A stretch of DNA of 64,000 nucleotides from Engraulis encrasicolus (GCF_034702125.1 NC_085872.1:30516634-30580633), one strand, 5' to 3'; positions 1 to 15,074 are shown, counted from the first letter of the stretch. The notes: generated by a model not told the origin, from the sequence alone. A program made the numbers and translations.

Positions 1-365
1 CCCTTGCAGTGCGCCTAATGCCCTCAGGCGTTTCCCTGCGCGCTGCGTGGAGCCGCGCGAGAGAGGAAAAGACGGGTGACCAGGTCAGGTACGGCCGCGC
101 AAACAGGAAGGTGGATCCGCCCGGGGCCTTGGCTGGACCCACCGTCCCCCGTGGCCCGCCGGGGGGGAGGACAATCTGTCCCCCAGCACCGAGCAGAGCT
201 AGCAGCGCCTGCTTCACTGCCCCGCCTCCCAGGGTGCAGCAGGAGGGGCCGGGGGAAACGACAGTTTGTGCTTCCTCACGGCTGTGGCAGGGGACCCAGC
301 ACACACCCACCAGAAGGTCTGCGAGTTGCCTGACCGCTCACGACAATACAGCTAAGAAGAAAAAA

Positions 366-506
366 ACACACACACATGCATACACACATGCACTCATACA
401 TACACACACATATGTACCACAGCGTGTGCACACACACATACATGCGCACGCACGCACGCACACATGCACAAGCGCACACATGCACTCTCGCACACTCATG
501 CACAAA
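366..506. repeat. degenerate (CA)n-rich tract
   Basis: Short CA runs are mixed with CATG, CATA and CGCA. The repeat is decayed, and its translations are not genes. Confidence 0.9.
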
Positions 507-1827
507 CCTGCTAGAATATGTTATCACTAATATCCTATTCATAAGAAAGGAAACATTAATAAGGAATATTCTTTAAAAATATCAGAAATGAGCTCTTTGA
601 ATATACAGCTCTACAGTAGCACCTCTACGCTATGGATCGTGCTAAGATTAATAGCAGTTCTTTAGCAAAGCGCTGCCCTATCCTTGTAAAGCTTTAATAC
701 ACATATTTCATCATGGCCACTAATGAGCAAAAAAAAAAGCGAGACAAGGATATGCTGACTAACTGGTCAGCTGCCTAATTAAAGCCATGTTCCTGTAGGC
801 CCTATCAAGTGCCTATTAGCCACACGCATGGTAATGGCAGCACAGGAGGGCGAGAGAGAAAAAAAAAATACAGAAAAGGGGGCAACGTATGACTGTGTTC
901 AGCTTACACTACACTAATTCACAGAACACGTTTCTGCCGTCTGTAGCTCGCCTGCCTGCCAGCCTGCCTGCCTGAGAGCTCTGGCTTTGGGGAGGCTCAG
1001 AGAATCCGCGGGCAACGTACAGCGCAGAGCGGCGGCGGCGGCGGGCAGCAACGGTGCTGCGGGCGATGGGTGGCGAGTGGCTAGTGAACTTGCTGCAGCG
1101 GTAGCGGTGGTGGTATGGTAGTGGTGGAGAAGGCGGGGGGGCCCGGAGGAGACAACCAGACGTGAGGGCATTAGCATTCAGCAGCTGGGCTTGACCCCTC
1201 ACCCCCCGGCGCTGATTAATAGCGCCTAGCTGCAGTTTGATTTCCCGTCAATCGCGTCCTGAGCTTGTCACACGCAAAAACAACGTAGACAGCTCTCTGG
1301 AAAAAAAAATGTTAAAAAAAACACACACACAATGCACCAGAGGGAAAAAAATATATGCATCACAGACGAGAGCGAGTGAGAAACAGTGAACGAGAGAGAG
1401 AATGTGTTTGTGCGTTTGTGTGTGTGCGCTTGTGTGTAAGTGTGCGTGTGAAAGAGTGAGATAGATAGAGAAAGGGTGTGGGCTATGTGAAAAAAAGCAA
1501 AAACAAAAGAAGCGTCAGCCCAAGCAAGACCAGGTATGTTCATGCATCCCTGTCTTCCATGTCAAGATTCTCTCTCTCGCTCCCTCTCTGGATGCGCCTG
1601 ACACTTGACCGAGCCCAGAAACAGACACTGCATTCATTAATAATTAGCCTCTCCAAGAGCACAAGGTAAACTCCAGTGAGCCTCTACAGTACACAATCTC
1701 TACCGCCCTCACAACTACTCACAACCTGCACCCGTTCACCCCAACAAACAGCCTTTGCCCAGCCTCCTTATGGGGGTTTCACATGTAGTTTTTTTTAAGC
1801 ACTATTTTCGTTTTCTGTCTCTCTTGT
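507..1827. other. non-genic intronic DNA, partly candidate regulatory
   Basis: 560-840 is non-repetitive and AT-rich with TAATTAAAG, CTAATGAG and ATTAGCC motifs, as in conserved enhancers. 1010-1160 is a CGG/GGT-rich segment. The rest is low-complexity A-rich, GT-rich or plain sequence. No gene seen. Confidence 0.4.
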
Positions 1828-2123
1828 GCACACTCGAACACGCACGCGCAAACACGCACCCGGACGCACACACACGCACACGTACACACATGTGCACACG
1901 TACACGCGCGTGCGCGCGCACAAACACAGTCCCACACGCACACATACACACACGTACTGTACACACACCCACACTTAAGCACGCACAGGCTCACACGCAC
2001 GCGCACGCGCACACACACACTCACACGCACACGCACACACACACGCACACACACACACGCGCACACGCACACGCACACACACACACACACACACACAAAC
2101 ACAAACACAAACACAAACACACA
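1828..2123. repeat. degenerate (CA/CG)n tract
   Basis: About 300 bp of alternating purine-pyrimidine sequence: CACACA mixed with CGCGCA and ACAAAC. It could adopt Z-DNA. Not coding. Confidence 0.93.
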
Positions 2124-2173
2124 GCCCCCGTGCCAAGAGTGAGCATGCTCCGACCGAGCGAGGACTGCAGATG

Positions 2174-2201
2174 TCCTCCTCCTCCTCCTCCTCCTCCTCC
2201 T
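2174..2201. repeat. (TCC)n trinucleotide repeat
   Basis: About nine TCC units in a row just after a GC-rich stretch. Confidence 0.95.
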
Positions 2202-2523
2202 TAATCATCGCACTAATACACTCCAGATGAATAAACATCTTCATCTCCGCTCCTCCAGAGTCTACGGGGCTCCTCGCGCTGCCACTCCGGCGGGGCCACA
2301 ACACACGGATGAGGGGACAGATGGACAGATGGATAGGTGGGATTGATGAAGGAATGAACCCTCTGCCGAAAAAGCCACAGGCGGCTTTTACGACTTTTCG
2401 TTTTTTTTGCTTTTTTTTTTTACCTTGTCTGATCTACATCCCCTCCAGACACAATTATCACCATGCTCTAATTATTTTTTTTACTGCTTACTAATGTCGC
2501 TTCTCCACCACACTTGTTTTTTC

Positions 2524-2568
2524 CTTCTTCTTCGTCTTCTTCTTCTTCTTCTTCTTCTTCTTCTCTTC
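2524..2568. repeat. (TTC)n trinucleotide repeat
   Basis: TTC/CTT units with one CGT interruption; GAA-type repeat on the other strand. Confidence 0.95.
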
Positions 2569-2599
2569 ATGTGTTCACACGCATCGCACGGAGTGAGCT

Positions 2600-5500
2600 C
2601 TACCACCACCACATTTCTGGGCAGGGGTTGAAATGGGTTCCAAGCTGGTGACACGTTAAAGAAGACCCGAGGGACATGGGACTGGTGCAGGGGCAGGGGC
2701 TGGGTCTGGGGCTGGGGCTGTGACAGAGCTCCACAGCTTCTGGTCTCTTCCTCCAGACATCTAAGGGCCAGCAGCAGCTCACTGTGGCCAGGGAGGAGTC
2801 AAAAGGATCAAACAACCCCGCTCGTCTATGGGGTCCGTTTTGACACTCCCCTACATGTGTCACTGTGATGCTCCGTGAGATATGTACATGAAAACGTCTA
2901 CGCTAGCGAGGAAAAGAAAAAGTGTTGAAAAGAAAAAGAGTGAGGCTGAGCGACATTACGTGAGTAACATGCTGCGGTGACGAGGATGTCACATTATCCA
3001 TCTCGTGCCAGCTTACAGGACCGTCTATCCATCTGGAGCAAAAAAACAGGACGTAAACAAGTCCTGACACAAATGGAGAAACTTGATAAAAAGCACACAC
3101 CCCGATACCTGAGCGATAAACAAAAACAAGCCAAAATAAGAACCCAAGGTTTAAACAAATTTGTTCCAGCAAGAAATGAAACAAAGCAAGGTGAACGAGA
3201 AACACAGTACGCAAAATCTGTCATGTCAAGTTAGCACTTGCTTGATCCCTTTATCAAGGACCTGTCGGGCTGCTCCATTCTGGTAGTCTACATGAGAAAT
3301 GAATAAGCTGGAGGATCACGGAGTGCACACAGACAGTCGGACCACGGCTTTTCATTTCATGCAAAGAATATATGATCCGACTTCGGAATTTAATGAGAAA
3401 ATCTACTGAAAGATAACTACAGGATTGCAAAGACTTTTTTTTATATAAAGGGAATCCGATACTACTAGGGGAGAAGAAAAGGATCATAAAAGACCCCCTT
3501 TTTCCCTGGTACGATAGTCTCTACGCACTCTTGTGTTACATCAAAACCGGCTGCTGCCTGCCAAGCCGCCCCTGGAGGAGGGGCATGGGCAGGAAGAGCG
3601 AGGTAGCGCAGGGGGCGGGCGTCTTGGTGCAAAGGTGCTGCACGGCCCCCTGGGTAATTAGTAAAACATGAGCTATGGCATGGGGGATGTCCCTGTTGAG
3701 CCTTCCTCGCATTGCGGGGCTGGGGCGAGATCATCTTGGGAGAGATGCCAGAGAGAAGTGAGGAACTCAAAAGGCATGGAGGAGAACACTGTCTCACCAT
3801 GACACTCACTTGCACAGGCACACACACACACACACACACACATGGACACAGACACAGAGACACACACTCCATTCTTTTACTTCAGTGCCTTTTGGAGGAA
3901 TGCTTGGCCTCTGTTGGTAAAACATATGGTCCCTCATGGGCACAGAGAGCAAACAAACAAGAGTGTGGTGGAATGGGGTAAAAAAAAAAAAAACACATTG
4001 GCCGTGCCCACGCACACTCATCACAACAATTACACATTAGCCTAACGTAACTGAGTGGTTAATACGCTTTAAATCCGCAATAACAAGTGTGAAATGATTT
4101 GAAACACACACTACTGCCAGCCGTTGCCTTCCTCCAGCGCAGTGGCTTAATAAGAGGTCTTGATTAGAATGCACTGGCAACAGCCTTCGACACACATGGC
4201 CCATGGTTTTTCTAGGCCTCAGATAACCTTTATTCTTCAGGGTTTAATTAATGCCGGCTAGTCTGCTTCTTTTCTTTCGGCAGAAAAAGACTTATTCCTC
4301 CGGCCTCCCAGAGCCCAAATCCCCTCTCTCTCCCTGGTGTGCTTGACTTGTTTATTCCTTACAACAGGTACAGCATTCCTATTAAGGCCAGAGGTTCTTA
4401 CAGGAAAAGGCTGAATTATTTACCAAGATTAGGGAGTCTGCTGCTGTAGCCGGTGAAGGACTTTTTTTTCCACTCCTTTCTTTTTTGTACGCATGTTGTT
4501 TTTTTGAGGGTATGAAAAAAATACTTGATAAATCATCCATGGACATTAAAAATAACTGTGGGCTGCCAGTGTAAAGGGCAGAGTTGTGTAACTCAGTGCA
4601 ATATAGCAAGAATAAGAAGTAACAGAAAAAGCCTTCAGGAGGCATATAGAGCAGAGTGCGTGTCTAAAATACTACCATTCCATTCTACAAAAAACTAGCA
4701 CAATCTTTTGAAACTACATGAACACAGGTGATGATGTCTGGGTATGGGCAACAAAAGAAATAAGAATAACAGGCAGAGGAAAGTTAAGAAAGTAGATTTT
4801 TGTTTAAAGCACCGTGAAAGTGTGGTCCAACTTGTTCAAGTGGTATGACCGTTATTTTAGCAATTATGTTGTTATTTTTCCCCCTTTCTGCACCACAACA
4901 AATGTCAAATAGATAACAATCCCTTACTCGGAATGATGGGTGGGGGAACAACTATTGCGAACTGGGTCCACATTTCTGTACCACACTAGCTGAGGGAAAA
5001 GTCCTCGACCACATCGAGGTGAAGAGAGGGACATTAGGCAGGAATCTGCAGCAGATCAGACATGGTTCATGGTTGATGGGCCGACAGCCTACCTGCTCCG
5101 AGGCAGTTCAATGCAAGAGGGCCAAAGAACGGAATAAAAAAACTAAACAACAAGAAAATACAAAATGCAATGTTCTCCGAGGGGACTCGTAGAGAAGTCA
5201 TGAGGGAGAGGAAGAGGGGGAGAAACAATGGAGCATACAGGAGGAAACAAAATGAAGTCAAAGACAGGGAAGGGGGGAAAAGAGCAAAAATTGTATTGAT
5301 GGAGTGAAAGTGCAGGGAAAGAACACCAGAACACAGACAATACAGACACACAGACACAGAAAGCAAATGAGAGACAAAAGAGAAAGCAAGAGTGAGTGAG
5401 AGAGGAAAGGGAGAGAGACAGAGAGGGAGACTCATGGTGAGAAATCAAATTTGCAAGAACATAACAGAAAGCCATAGCACAGACAAAAGGGAACACACAC

Positions 5501-5600
5501 GGGTATTTGTCTAGCTGTCTGCTCGGGCAGCTTCCTCTGGAAGTTTATTAAACAAGAGCTCTTCAAGTGAAGGCTCCCCACTCACATATGAGAGAGAGGC
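2600..5600. other. non-genic intronic DNA
   Basis: Mostly unique sequence without a recognisable exon. 4040-4400 contains motifs such as TTTAATTAATG and GATTAGAATG and is not repetitive, so could be regulatory. 5140-5450 is purine-rich. The longer open frames here show no domain. Confidence 0.4.
3819..3842. repeat. (CA)n microsatellite
   Basis: About 12 CA units, followed by interrupted CACAGACACAGAGACACAC. Confidence 0.95.
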
Positions 5601-5612
5601 TAAGCTACTGGG

Positions 5613-5721
<109 letters not shown>

Positions 5722-6068
5722 GGGAGTAGGGGAGTAGGAGCGGGGAAAGGCGAAAGGGGAAAAAATGCTTGCACCATTCCCCCCCCATCTCTCTCAAATT
5801 CTTTTATTTCAGCCATGCATTAAGCCCGCTCCCCACTGGGCTCTGCTCTCCTTCCTGGTGTGGATAAAGCAGTCCCGGGGGAGGCCTGCCGGTAATTTCC
5901 AGCTTCTCCAGAAACTCAGGTATTAGAAAAGACCGCTCGGGGACCCGCCACAATATACCTCCACAATTTCAGCAGCTCTGAGAGACAGAGGGGAAAGAGT
6001 GGGGGTGGGTGGGGGTTGAAGGGGGAAAAAAGAAAAAGAAAAAGAAAAAGAGAGAGAGAAAAAGAGAG

Positions 6069-6072
<4 letters not shown>

Positions 6073-6131
<59 letters not shown>
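6073..6131 (+). repeat. (GA)n microsatellite with A-rich leader
   Basis: About 29 units, preceded by (GAAAAA)-like repeats from 6026. Confidence 0.97.
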
Positions 6132-6134
<3 letters not shown>

Positions 6135-6345
6135 ACACAAGGGGGGGAAAGTGGGAAGCCCTCCCACTACCCTCAACCACCCCGCAGGCAGACCCCCACC
6201 TCCCTGAGGGTCCCCCCCCCAGTTCAAATTTCTGAAGTGCAGTAGAAGGAGAGGTGTCTCATGGGAGAACACAATAGCAATAGAAAATCCACCACTGCAT
6301 TGAAGGCGGGGGAAAGGAGGGAGAGAAAGAGAGCGAGGGGGAGGC

Positions 6346-6348
<3 letters not shown>

Positions 6349-6404
<56 letters not shown>
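6349..6404 (+). repeat. (GA)n microsatellite
   Basis: About 28 pure units inside a longer purine-only stretch reaching about 6500. Confidence 0.97.
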
Positions 6405-6409
<5 letters not shown>

Positions 6410-6499
6410 GGAGGGAGAGAACGACAGAGAGAAAAGGCAAGAGACAGAGAAAGAGAAAGAGAGACAGAGAAAGAGAAAAGAGAGAGAGGAAGAAAAAAA

Positions 6500-7380
6500 A
6501 AGCCCAGCATTTCCTCTCTGGTCTGGCAGGAGCAGCCTTTTTTCCCCCAGCTCCCACCGGAGGCTTTTTACAAAACATGTGTTGCTGACATGTTGACAGA
6601 TTGCTCAGTGAAGTGTTGGGCGCATGCACACGGCTGGCCATTTAGGGGGACATGGATTCCTACCCAACATCCTCTACCTGAGGCGCCATGTTTTATACAT
6701 CAACCAGAGGAGCAAGGAAAAAAGAAAGAGGAGACGAGGAAAAAAGGGTAAAGGAGGAGAACCATGGACTCAGGAAAAAGGGGAAGACACAAAAATATCT
6801 ATCAGCTTCCAAAGAGAAGGGACTCGGGTGCTTGGCTGCTTCGTCACATTCATCTCAGTTATAGGTGTGTGAAGGTACTTGGTGAGTGTGTGTGTGAGAG
6901 AGCTTGTGTGTATGCGTGTGTGTAGGTGGTGGGTGGTGTGGTTCAAAAGCGAGAAGGAAGTAAACGTGTATTAGGTGACTGAACGGATGAGAGTAAGTGC
7001 ACGCACGAAATCAAGATGTAACAGACACAAAAACAAGTCAAACCCAAATAAGATCACGAACGAAGGAAAAGAAAAGAAAACAGTCAAAGAAGAAAAGAAA
7101 AGAAAAGAGGAGGAAGAGGAAAAAAGAGGGGGGAAAAATCAATAGTTGCAGGATCTGATCAAATTGCACCTTTCGCGTCCAACTCGTGCTCGAGCCGGGG
7201 TATCGGCAGTGTTACGTCTCAATTGGCCAGCGGCTCCAAAAGTGCTGCCGTGGCAACCGAATGGAAATGGGGATCATAATGTATTCATGGTGCCGGCGAC
7301 CTGGGGGCTGCCGAGCGCGCTCTCTGGGGACAGCACTTTACCCTGAGCCAGACGTGTCTGGGCAAAATCACTCCACACAA
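6500..7380. other. non-genic intronic DNA with a CpG-containing unique stretch
   Basis: 7145-7370 is unique, CpG-containing and includes GCACCTTTCGCGTCC, CAATTGG and CCGTGGCAACC. It looks more constrained than its purine-rich flanks; the rest is purine-rich or GT-rich. Confidence 0.35.
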
Positions 7381-7482
7381 GGCAGGAGGAGAATACTGAG
7401 GAGAGACGGAGCAAGAGAGAGAGAGGGGGAGAGAGACGGGAGAGAAACAGAGGTGGAGAAATGAAAGAGACAGAGAGAAGGA

Positions 7483-7486
<4 letters not shown>

Positions 7487-7569
<83 letters not shown>
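7487..7569 (+). repeat. (GA)n microsatellite in a long purine tract
   Basis: About 41 pure units. The region from about 7380 to 7780 is almost entirely purines on the plus strand. Confidence 0.98.
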
Positions 7570-7574
<5 letters not shown>

Positions 7575-7955
7575 AAGAGAGAGAGAGATAAAGAGAGGTG
7601 GAGAGGAAGAGAGATGGGAGAGAGATGGGAGAGAGAAAGAGAGCGAGAGAGAAACAGAGGTGGAGAGGGAGAGAGATGGGAGAGAAAAGGAGAGCGAGAG
7701 AAAAAAGGAGAGAGGGAAAGAGGGAAAGTGATGGGAGAGAGAAAGAGGGGAGAGGAGGATGCGGAGAGGAAAAGATACAGACACACACACACACAGACAG
7801 ACAAAAAGGAAACAAAGGAAGAGGGAATGAAGAGATGAAGACAAAGAAGGTAAGACGGAGAGAACGATTATTGCAGAGGAGAGAACGGAGAATGGAAGTT
7901 TTATGTGACAATTGAAAAAGGACAGGTAGACAGGTAGGGGGAGAAAGCACACTTG

Positions 7956-7960
<5 letters not shown>

Positions 7961-8051
<91 letters not shown>
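7961..8051 (+). repeat. (GT)n microsatellite
   Basis: About 45 uninterrupted TG units, ending TCACGTGAC, which contains an E-box CACGTG. Confidence 0.98.
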
Positions 8052-8052
<1 letters not shown>

Positions 8053-8059
8053 ACGTGAC

Positions 8060-9600
<1,541 letters not shown>

Positions 9601-9610
9601 AAGCAAACAA

Positions 9611-9819
9611 GAGAGAGAGAAAGAGAGAGAAACAAGAGAGAAAGATAGAGAGTTAGAGAGATACAGAGAAAAAGAGAGAAAAAGAGAGAGAGGAGAGAGA
9701 GAGAGAGAGAGAGAGGAAGAGAGAGAGAGATAGAGAGAGAGATACAGAGAGAGAGAGAGAGAGAGATAGAGAAAGAGAGAAAGAGAGAGAGAGGGAAGAA
9801 GAGAGAGCGGGAAAGAGAG
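9611..9819 (+). repeat. interrupted (GA)n purine tract
   Basis: GA runs broken by GATA, GAAA and GGAA. Nearly all purine on the plus strand. Confidence 0.95.
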
Positions 9820-10045
9820 CAAGACAGAGCCAAGGGCATCAACAGTGTTCCTGGGTAGAGATGACCTCTGGCCATCCTCAGGCGCCTGGTTTATCTGACA
9901 GCCGGGGTAAGCCAGGCTTACTCCTAACGACTCCAGCACAACGACTCCCTCAGGTTGTTTCATCCTCACTTACAGAGGGTGCATGACAATGGGGCCCCAT
10001 CACACGGCCTGACACGAGTGCCATCGAGTGTTGCAAGGAGAGGCT

Positions 10046-10162
10046 TGTGTTGTGTGCATGCGTGTGTGTGTGTGTTTGTGTGTGTGGTTATGGGTACACG
10101 TGTGTATGCGAGTGTGAGTGTGTGTATGCGTGTGTGGGTGCCTGCACCTGCACGCGTGTGAG
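10046..10162 (+). repeat. degenerate (GT)n tract
   Basis: GT units with GCAT, GTAT and GCGT variants. Confidence 0.9.
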
Positions 10163-10262
10163 AGCGAGTGAAAAAGTACCTCATGTCATCTTAGAAATCC
10201 CTTAATCTCCACACACTGGCACCCTTCAATATCAAAACTGATCTTCAAAAAAGTGACTAATG

Positions 10263-10434
10263 TGGCCCTGCCGTGGCCTAACGGTGGGGCACTGGGTTAC
10301 TACGCTGGCGACCCGGGTTCGTTTCCGGCCCGGGTCGTTTGCCGATCCTTTCCTGTCTCTCTCACCAATCATTTCCTGTCTCTCCTCCGCTGTCCTGTCA
10401 TAAATACGTAAAGGCAAAAAAGCCCTAATTTTTT
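10263..10434 (+). mobile_element. tRNA-derived SINE, copy 1 (172 bp)
   Basis: Starts TGGCCCTGCCGTGGCCTAACGG, which contains an A-box-like element, followed by a B-box GGTTCGTTTCC, then a CT-rich body and an A-rich end. The 16-bp duplication AAAAAAGTGACTAATG flanks it at 10247-10262 and 10435-10450, proving retroposition. It lies antisense to znf521 transcription. The B-box has a change from the canonical GGTTCGAATCC. Confidence 0.9.
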
Positions 10435-11099
10435 AAAAAAGTGACTAATGCAAGTCATCGTCCAAGTTACCAAGACTGTACAAAATGACTAACATATCGA
10501 TACTTATACAAACAAATATTTTTAATTTGTTTTTAGCTGCCTGTAAACTTTGATCATAATCACAGCAAGAGTCGTATTTCATTTGACTGCTTCTTGAGCG
10601 CGATCTCATCTGTAACTGAATAAGCCTGAGTCTGACGATACCACATCTGACTGCACTGATAGCATGCGACAGGTTGCCGTTTTGATTCACACTTTATACG
10701 TACCAGTGCCATGTCATTAGGCCATTAAAGTGCACGCCACCATCAAGCTCGTTGCCTGAAGTTTTTTAAGTCTGCCTCTGGCCTCTTTCCCTCTTCCCAT
10801 CTCTCTCTCTTTCTTTCTTTCCATCCTCTCTTCCTGAACACCTCTACTGCCTCTTCTCTCGCTACCTTTCCTCTCCTCTCTCCCTGGCTCCATGTTGTCT
10901 CTCAGGTGTGGCGGTGGCAGCAGAGCGCAGGGCTGTTTGAAAGGGGCTGCAGCACCTCTCTCTCCTCTGCAGTGAAGATTAGTAACCATCAAGGGTTTGC
11001 ATATTGATGCCGTGACTCATTCTGCTTGCATATTTACAGGCCTCAAAGACCGGTAGCCTGAGGTGAGAAACAAATTACATGTCTGCCCAGCCCCACGCT

Positions 11100-11219
11100 G
11101 CTCTCCTCTTGCTCTAGCCCTTTCTCTCCCTTTCGTTCTCCCACTATCATTCCGCCTCTCTCTCTCTCTATCACTCACTTTCTTTCTTTCCTTGTCTCTC
11201 CCCCTCTCCCCATTTATTT

Positions 11220-11250
<31 letters not shown>

Positions 11251-11345
11251 ATTCTTTCACTGCACCCCTGTTTCTCCCCCTCTTCCCATTTTTTTTTCTC
11301 TTTCTCCCTCTCATTTTCTCTCACTCTCCCTCCCTGTCTCTCTTT
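11100..11345. repeat. pyrimidine-rich tract with short (CT)n
   Basis: Mostly C and T on the plus strand; the longest pure CT run is about 11228-11250. Opposite in strand to the long GA tracts, but short. Confidence 0.9.
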
Positions 11346-11500
11346 CATCCCTGTTTCTATTCTGATAAGGCGCCTCAGACATTGCGTCCACTGCCCACCC
11401 TGGTCAAATCCAAATAGTCTCCTCATTATTTGGATAACACACCATCAGGTTGTAGTCTTGTGGGGAGGCCGCTCACAGACTGTTGAATGCTGGGAGCTGG

Positions 11501-11502
<2 letters not shown>

Positions 11503-11584
<82 letters not shown>

Positions 11585-11684
11585 GTGTGTGTGTGTGTGT
11601 GCGTGTGCGTGCGCACGTGTGCGTCTGTGTGTGTGCATGTGTGTGCATGTGTGTCTGTGTGTGTGCGTGTGCGTGTGCGTGTGT
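11503..11684 (+). repeat. (GT)n microsatellite with imperfect 3' part
   Basis: Pure to 11579 (about 38 units), then GT with GC, CA and CT changes. Confidence 0.97.
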
Positions 11685-11689
11685 TGGCC

Positions 11690-14260
11690 AGGGCTGGGAA
11701 GTGGGCGCGCTCGTGGGCTTTTTCTCTGGATGTTAATGAAGACGAGCGCAGTGTGAGTAAGACAGGCCAATCCTCCCACCACCAACCTGGAAGAATAACA
11801 ATCCACCAACCGGGAGATAAATATGATAATGCTATTGGATTAAAATCCAATCACGGGCAGGGTTTTTTTTCGGTGTTGCCGGCATTAGCAGGGCAGTTTC
11901 CAGCAGGAACCCGAACATCATAAATAAAATGATAAAAATCCTCCGAAACGCTGAATAGTCAACTAGCCAAACCACGGAATTATTGACTTATGCATGTGCT
12001 CTTATTCAAACATGCACTTCTTCCCAAAAGTGAAACCTAACAAAATCAAACGAAGCATTATGGTTGGCCTATACCAACTCGGTGTCAAAGAAACTGCACA
12101 ACAACCATTAATTCCATAAACTGCCACCGTCATAGCTGTTGGTCTAAAAAAAAAAGAGAGCATCTTAGACCAGGCTGAGGCAGACGTGGCATGTTACTAT
12201 TTAATCAAAGCCTTTAATTTATCATTTAGCTGCTCAGTGATAGCCTTGCCCAGAAGATTAGAGGCTCCGGGAGGAGCGCCACTGGTGATAGCCAGGCACG
12301 ATGAAGAGCATCGGACGTTCTGCGGAAAAATAGCCTAAATATTCATCTCGAAAAGTTCTGAGTGAAGTGGATCCGTGTGGATAAGGGTGGCCTTGGAGCT
12401 TTTAAAAGATTAGCGATTTTTCATTATTTATAATAGAGAGAGCCAGCCCTCTCAGTTTTACTTATTCATTCATTTATTTTCAGAAGCATGACATGAACTT
12501 AGCTTTAACCTGCACTTAAAACACTGTAATTTCTCCTGCTTGAGTCAAGTCTAACCGTCTGTGTAACAGGCCACAAACTCAGTTTTAAAATGTTGAAATG
12601 AAGACTCATGCGACTGCGCAGTAGCCGTGTCAGCGTGTCCCTATGCCTGCCGTCCAACCACTCCTTAGCACCTGGCTACAGTAGAGGCCCCCTTGGGGGA
12701 GCGCGCTATGTGGGGGCTGGGAGTACTGGTATTGGTGGTGCTGGTGGTGGGGGCTTTGGACCGGTGACAAAGTGGCAAGGGGATGGTGGTGTGATGGAGG
12801 TAGTGGAGGGAGAGGGAGGCAGGGGGGGTTGGCCCTCTGCGGTCAGGCCAGCGTCACATGGCTGGCCCACCTCCTTCCTGAAGGCAGACTGTGCAGAAAG
12901 GAGCCACCGGGGAGGCGTAAAGCTGTCACACCGGTCACTCTTTCCACGTCCCACCTCCTCCTTTCTCCTCTTCCACCCCACTCCACATCACTCCTCGCCA
13001 GTGACCAGTTTGGCAACACTCACACTCAGGAAAAGAGGGAGAGAAGAAAAAAGGGAGAGAGCGAGGGGAGGGGGAGAAATAGTGGAAGAGAGATGAAGAG
13101 AGAGAAATGATGGGAGCCTTTGGGATAGATGTGCAGTACATTTCCAGGCTGACGCAGGCAACCTTTCCTTGAAGAACTGGACTGGACTGTGTGGCGGGGG
13201 TGATGTGGGGCCACATGTGAGCAGAAGCACTCAGACTCAGCACTGGGCGGCCTCAAGACCTGCTCCCCGCCATGCACCCAAAACTGACGTAGCCTACATT
13301 GGCAAATCTTTTTTCAAATGTACGTATACAAAACTACATTTCTTTAGAACTATTGGCATTTAGCCGGTTAGTGCTAGTGTGTTGGTGATAAGCGGTAGTG
13401 CTGAACCAATGTTGTTTCTCCATGCTAGCTACACAAATTGTGGGGGGGGGGGGGCACTGCTCTGGTTTCTCGCTGAGGTATCAACAGATACGTCATCGAC
13501 GTGACTTCTTTCTGATTAAAGTACTTCTTATGTATTACATATCTGCAATCGATCCCAAGGTAAAGATTGCGTGGTAATAATAATAAATACAAATAAATAA
13601 ACAAAACAGTGGTGACATTCAAGCCATTCTCCCAGCACAGACAACCTCACAAAGACGCACTGCCACAAATCATCTTGAGGAGGAGCAACACCCATGAAAG
13701 GCTCTTTGCCATTTGATATGCTAATGCCAAATCATAATTATGTGGTGTGGTGTGTGTGTGTGTGTGGCTTTGATTATGTTTTCACACTTTGCAACGATTG
13801 TTTATTAATTCTTTGCTGTAGCAACAAAGCGATGCATTCATTTGTAACAGTCGTAGCAGACACCTGTTTGGGGTGTTTTGATCAAGGGAGACACACACCC
13901 ATGCTTATTACAAGCCATGGCGAATGGGGTGTGTGCTTTCCATGAATACCCTCTCTCCTGATTTGGAACTTTATATGCGAACCATGATAGTGAACCTGTC
14001 TAAAATATTAATAGTTCAGATGTATTAATTATCGATGTTCAGCTCAAGTCTGCTCGGCAACAGTGAAAAAAAAGACACACACCACACACACACACACACT
14101 AATATTATCGCACCTATCACCTGACTCAAACTTCTGCACTTTGTCTGCCTTCGCAACAGGTTCATCATTATTCCGGCGCGTGGTGGTGCGTTTCACAGAC
14201 ACTGAGAAAATCATTTGAATGCAGAAACCCCCGGGAGAGGCGGAGAGGTAGAGAGACAGG
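11690..14260. other. non-genic intronic DNA with a candidate conserved block
   Basis: 12140-12560 is unique and has TTTAATCAAAGCC, ATTTATCATTTAGC, TTAGAGGC and CTAAATATTCATC, typical of enhancer-like DNA. A G-run of about 13 lies at 13442. No coding exon seen. Confidence 0.4.
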
Positions 14261-14264
14261 GACA

Positions 14265-14534
<270 letters not shown>

Positions 14535-14914
14535 AAGAGAGAAAGAGAGTCAGACAGCCAGAAACAGAGACAGAGAAAATGAGAGTGAGTGAGAGAAAGA
14601 GATAGACAGAGAAAGAGCCACATTGGGGAGATCTGGTGTGCACTCTCGCTGCCCTCCTGCACGTTACCTGGGTTTTAAGACATTATCATCTTTCAGGAGG
14701 CGATGAGCAAAATAGAAATTCTCCCTCCCTCTCTCCCTCCCTCCTAACTGTCTCCCTCCTCCTTCTCTCCCTCTCTCACACACACACTTGCTGCCCACTC
14801 TCTGTCTCTCTCTCTCGTTCTGGCTCCACTTAGAATATTTCGCTGGTGTTGATGCACATGCACAACCTGTCTGGCATTAGTTATGTGCTTAATAAAAAGC
14901 CGGGGAAAGGTGCC

Positions 14915-15025
14915 GGTGGTGGTGGAGGTGGTGGTGGTGGAGGTGGTGGAGGTGGTGGTGGGGTCTGAGCAGGGGGTGGGGTGGGGTGGAGTGGGGTGGG
15001 GTGGTGGTGTTTTGGGGGGTGGGGA
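14915..15025 (+). repeat. (GGT/GGA)n and G-run cluster
   Basis: GGTGGTGGTGGAGG-type repeats, then GGGGTGGGGTGGAGTGGGG. Many runs of three to six G make G-quadruplex formation likely. Confidence 0.9.
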
Positions 15026-15052
15026 TGGACATGCAGAGTGAGCGTGTGCAGG

Positions 15053-15074
15053 CAAGCAGGCAGGCAGGCAGGCG
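15053..15074. repeat. (CAGG)n repeat
   Basis: About five CAGG/CAAG units, then GCGGGAGG. Confidence 0.85.

Noticed and set aside
2600..2863. Minus-strand frame with Cys/His residues as a possible znf521 exon 3
   Set aside because: Residue spacing does not fit a C2H2 finger and it lacks the conserved CQFCDKSF-type sequence expected.
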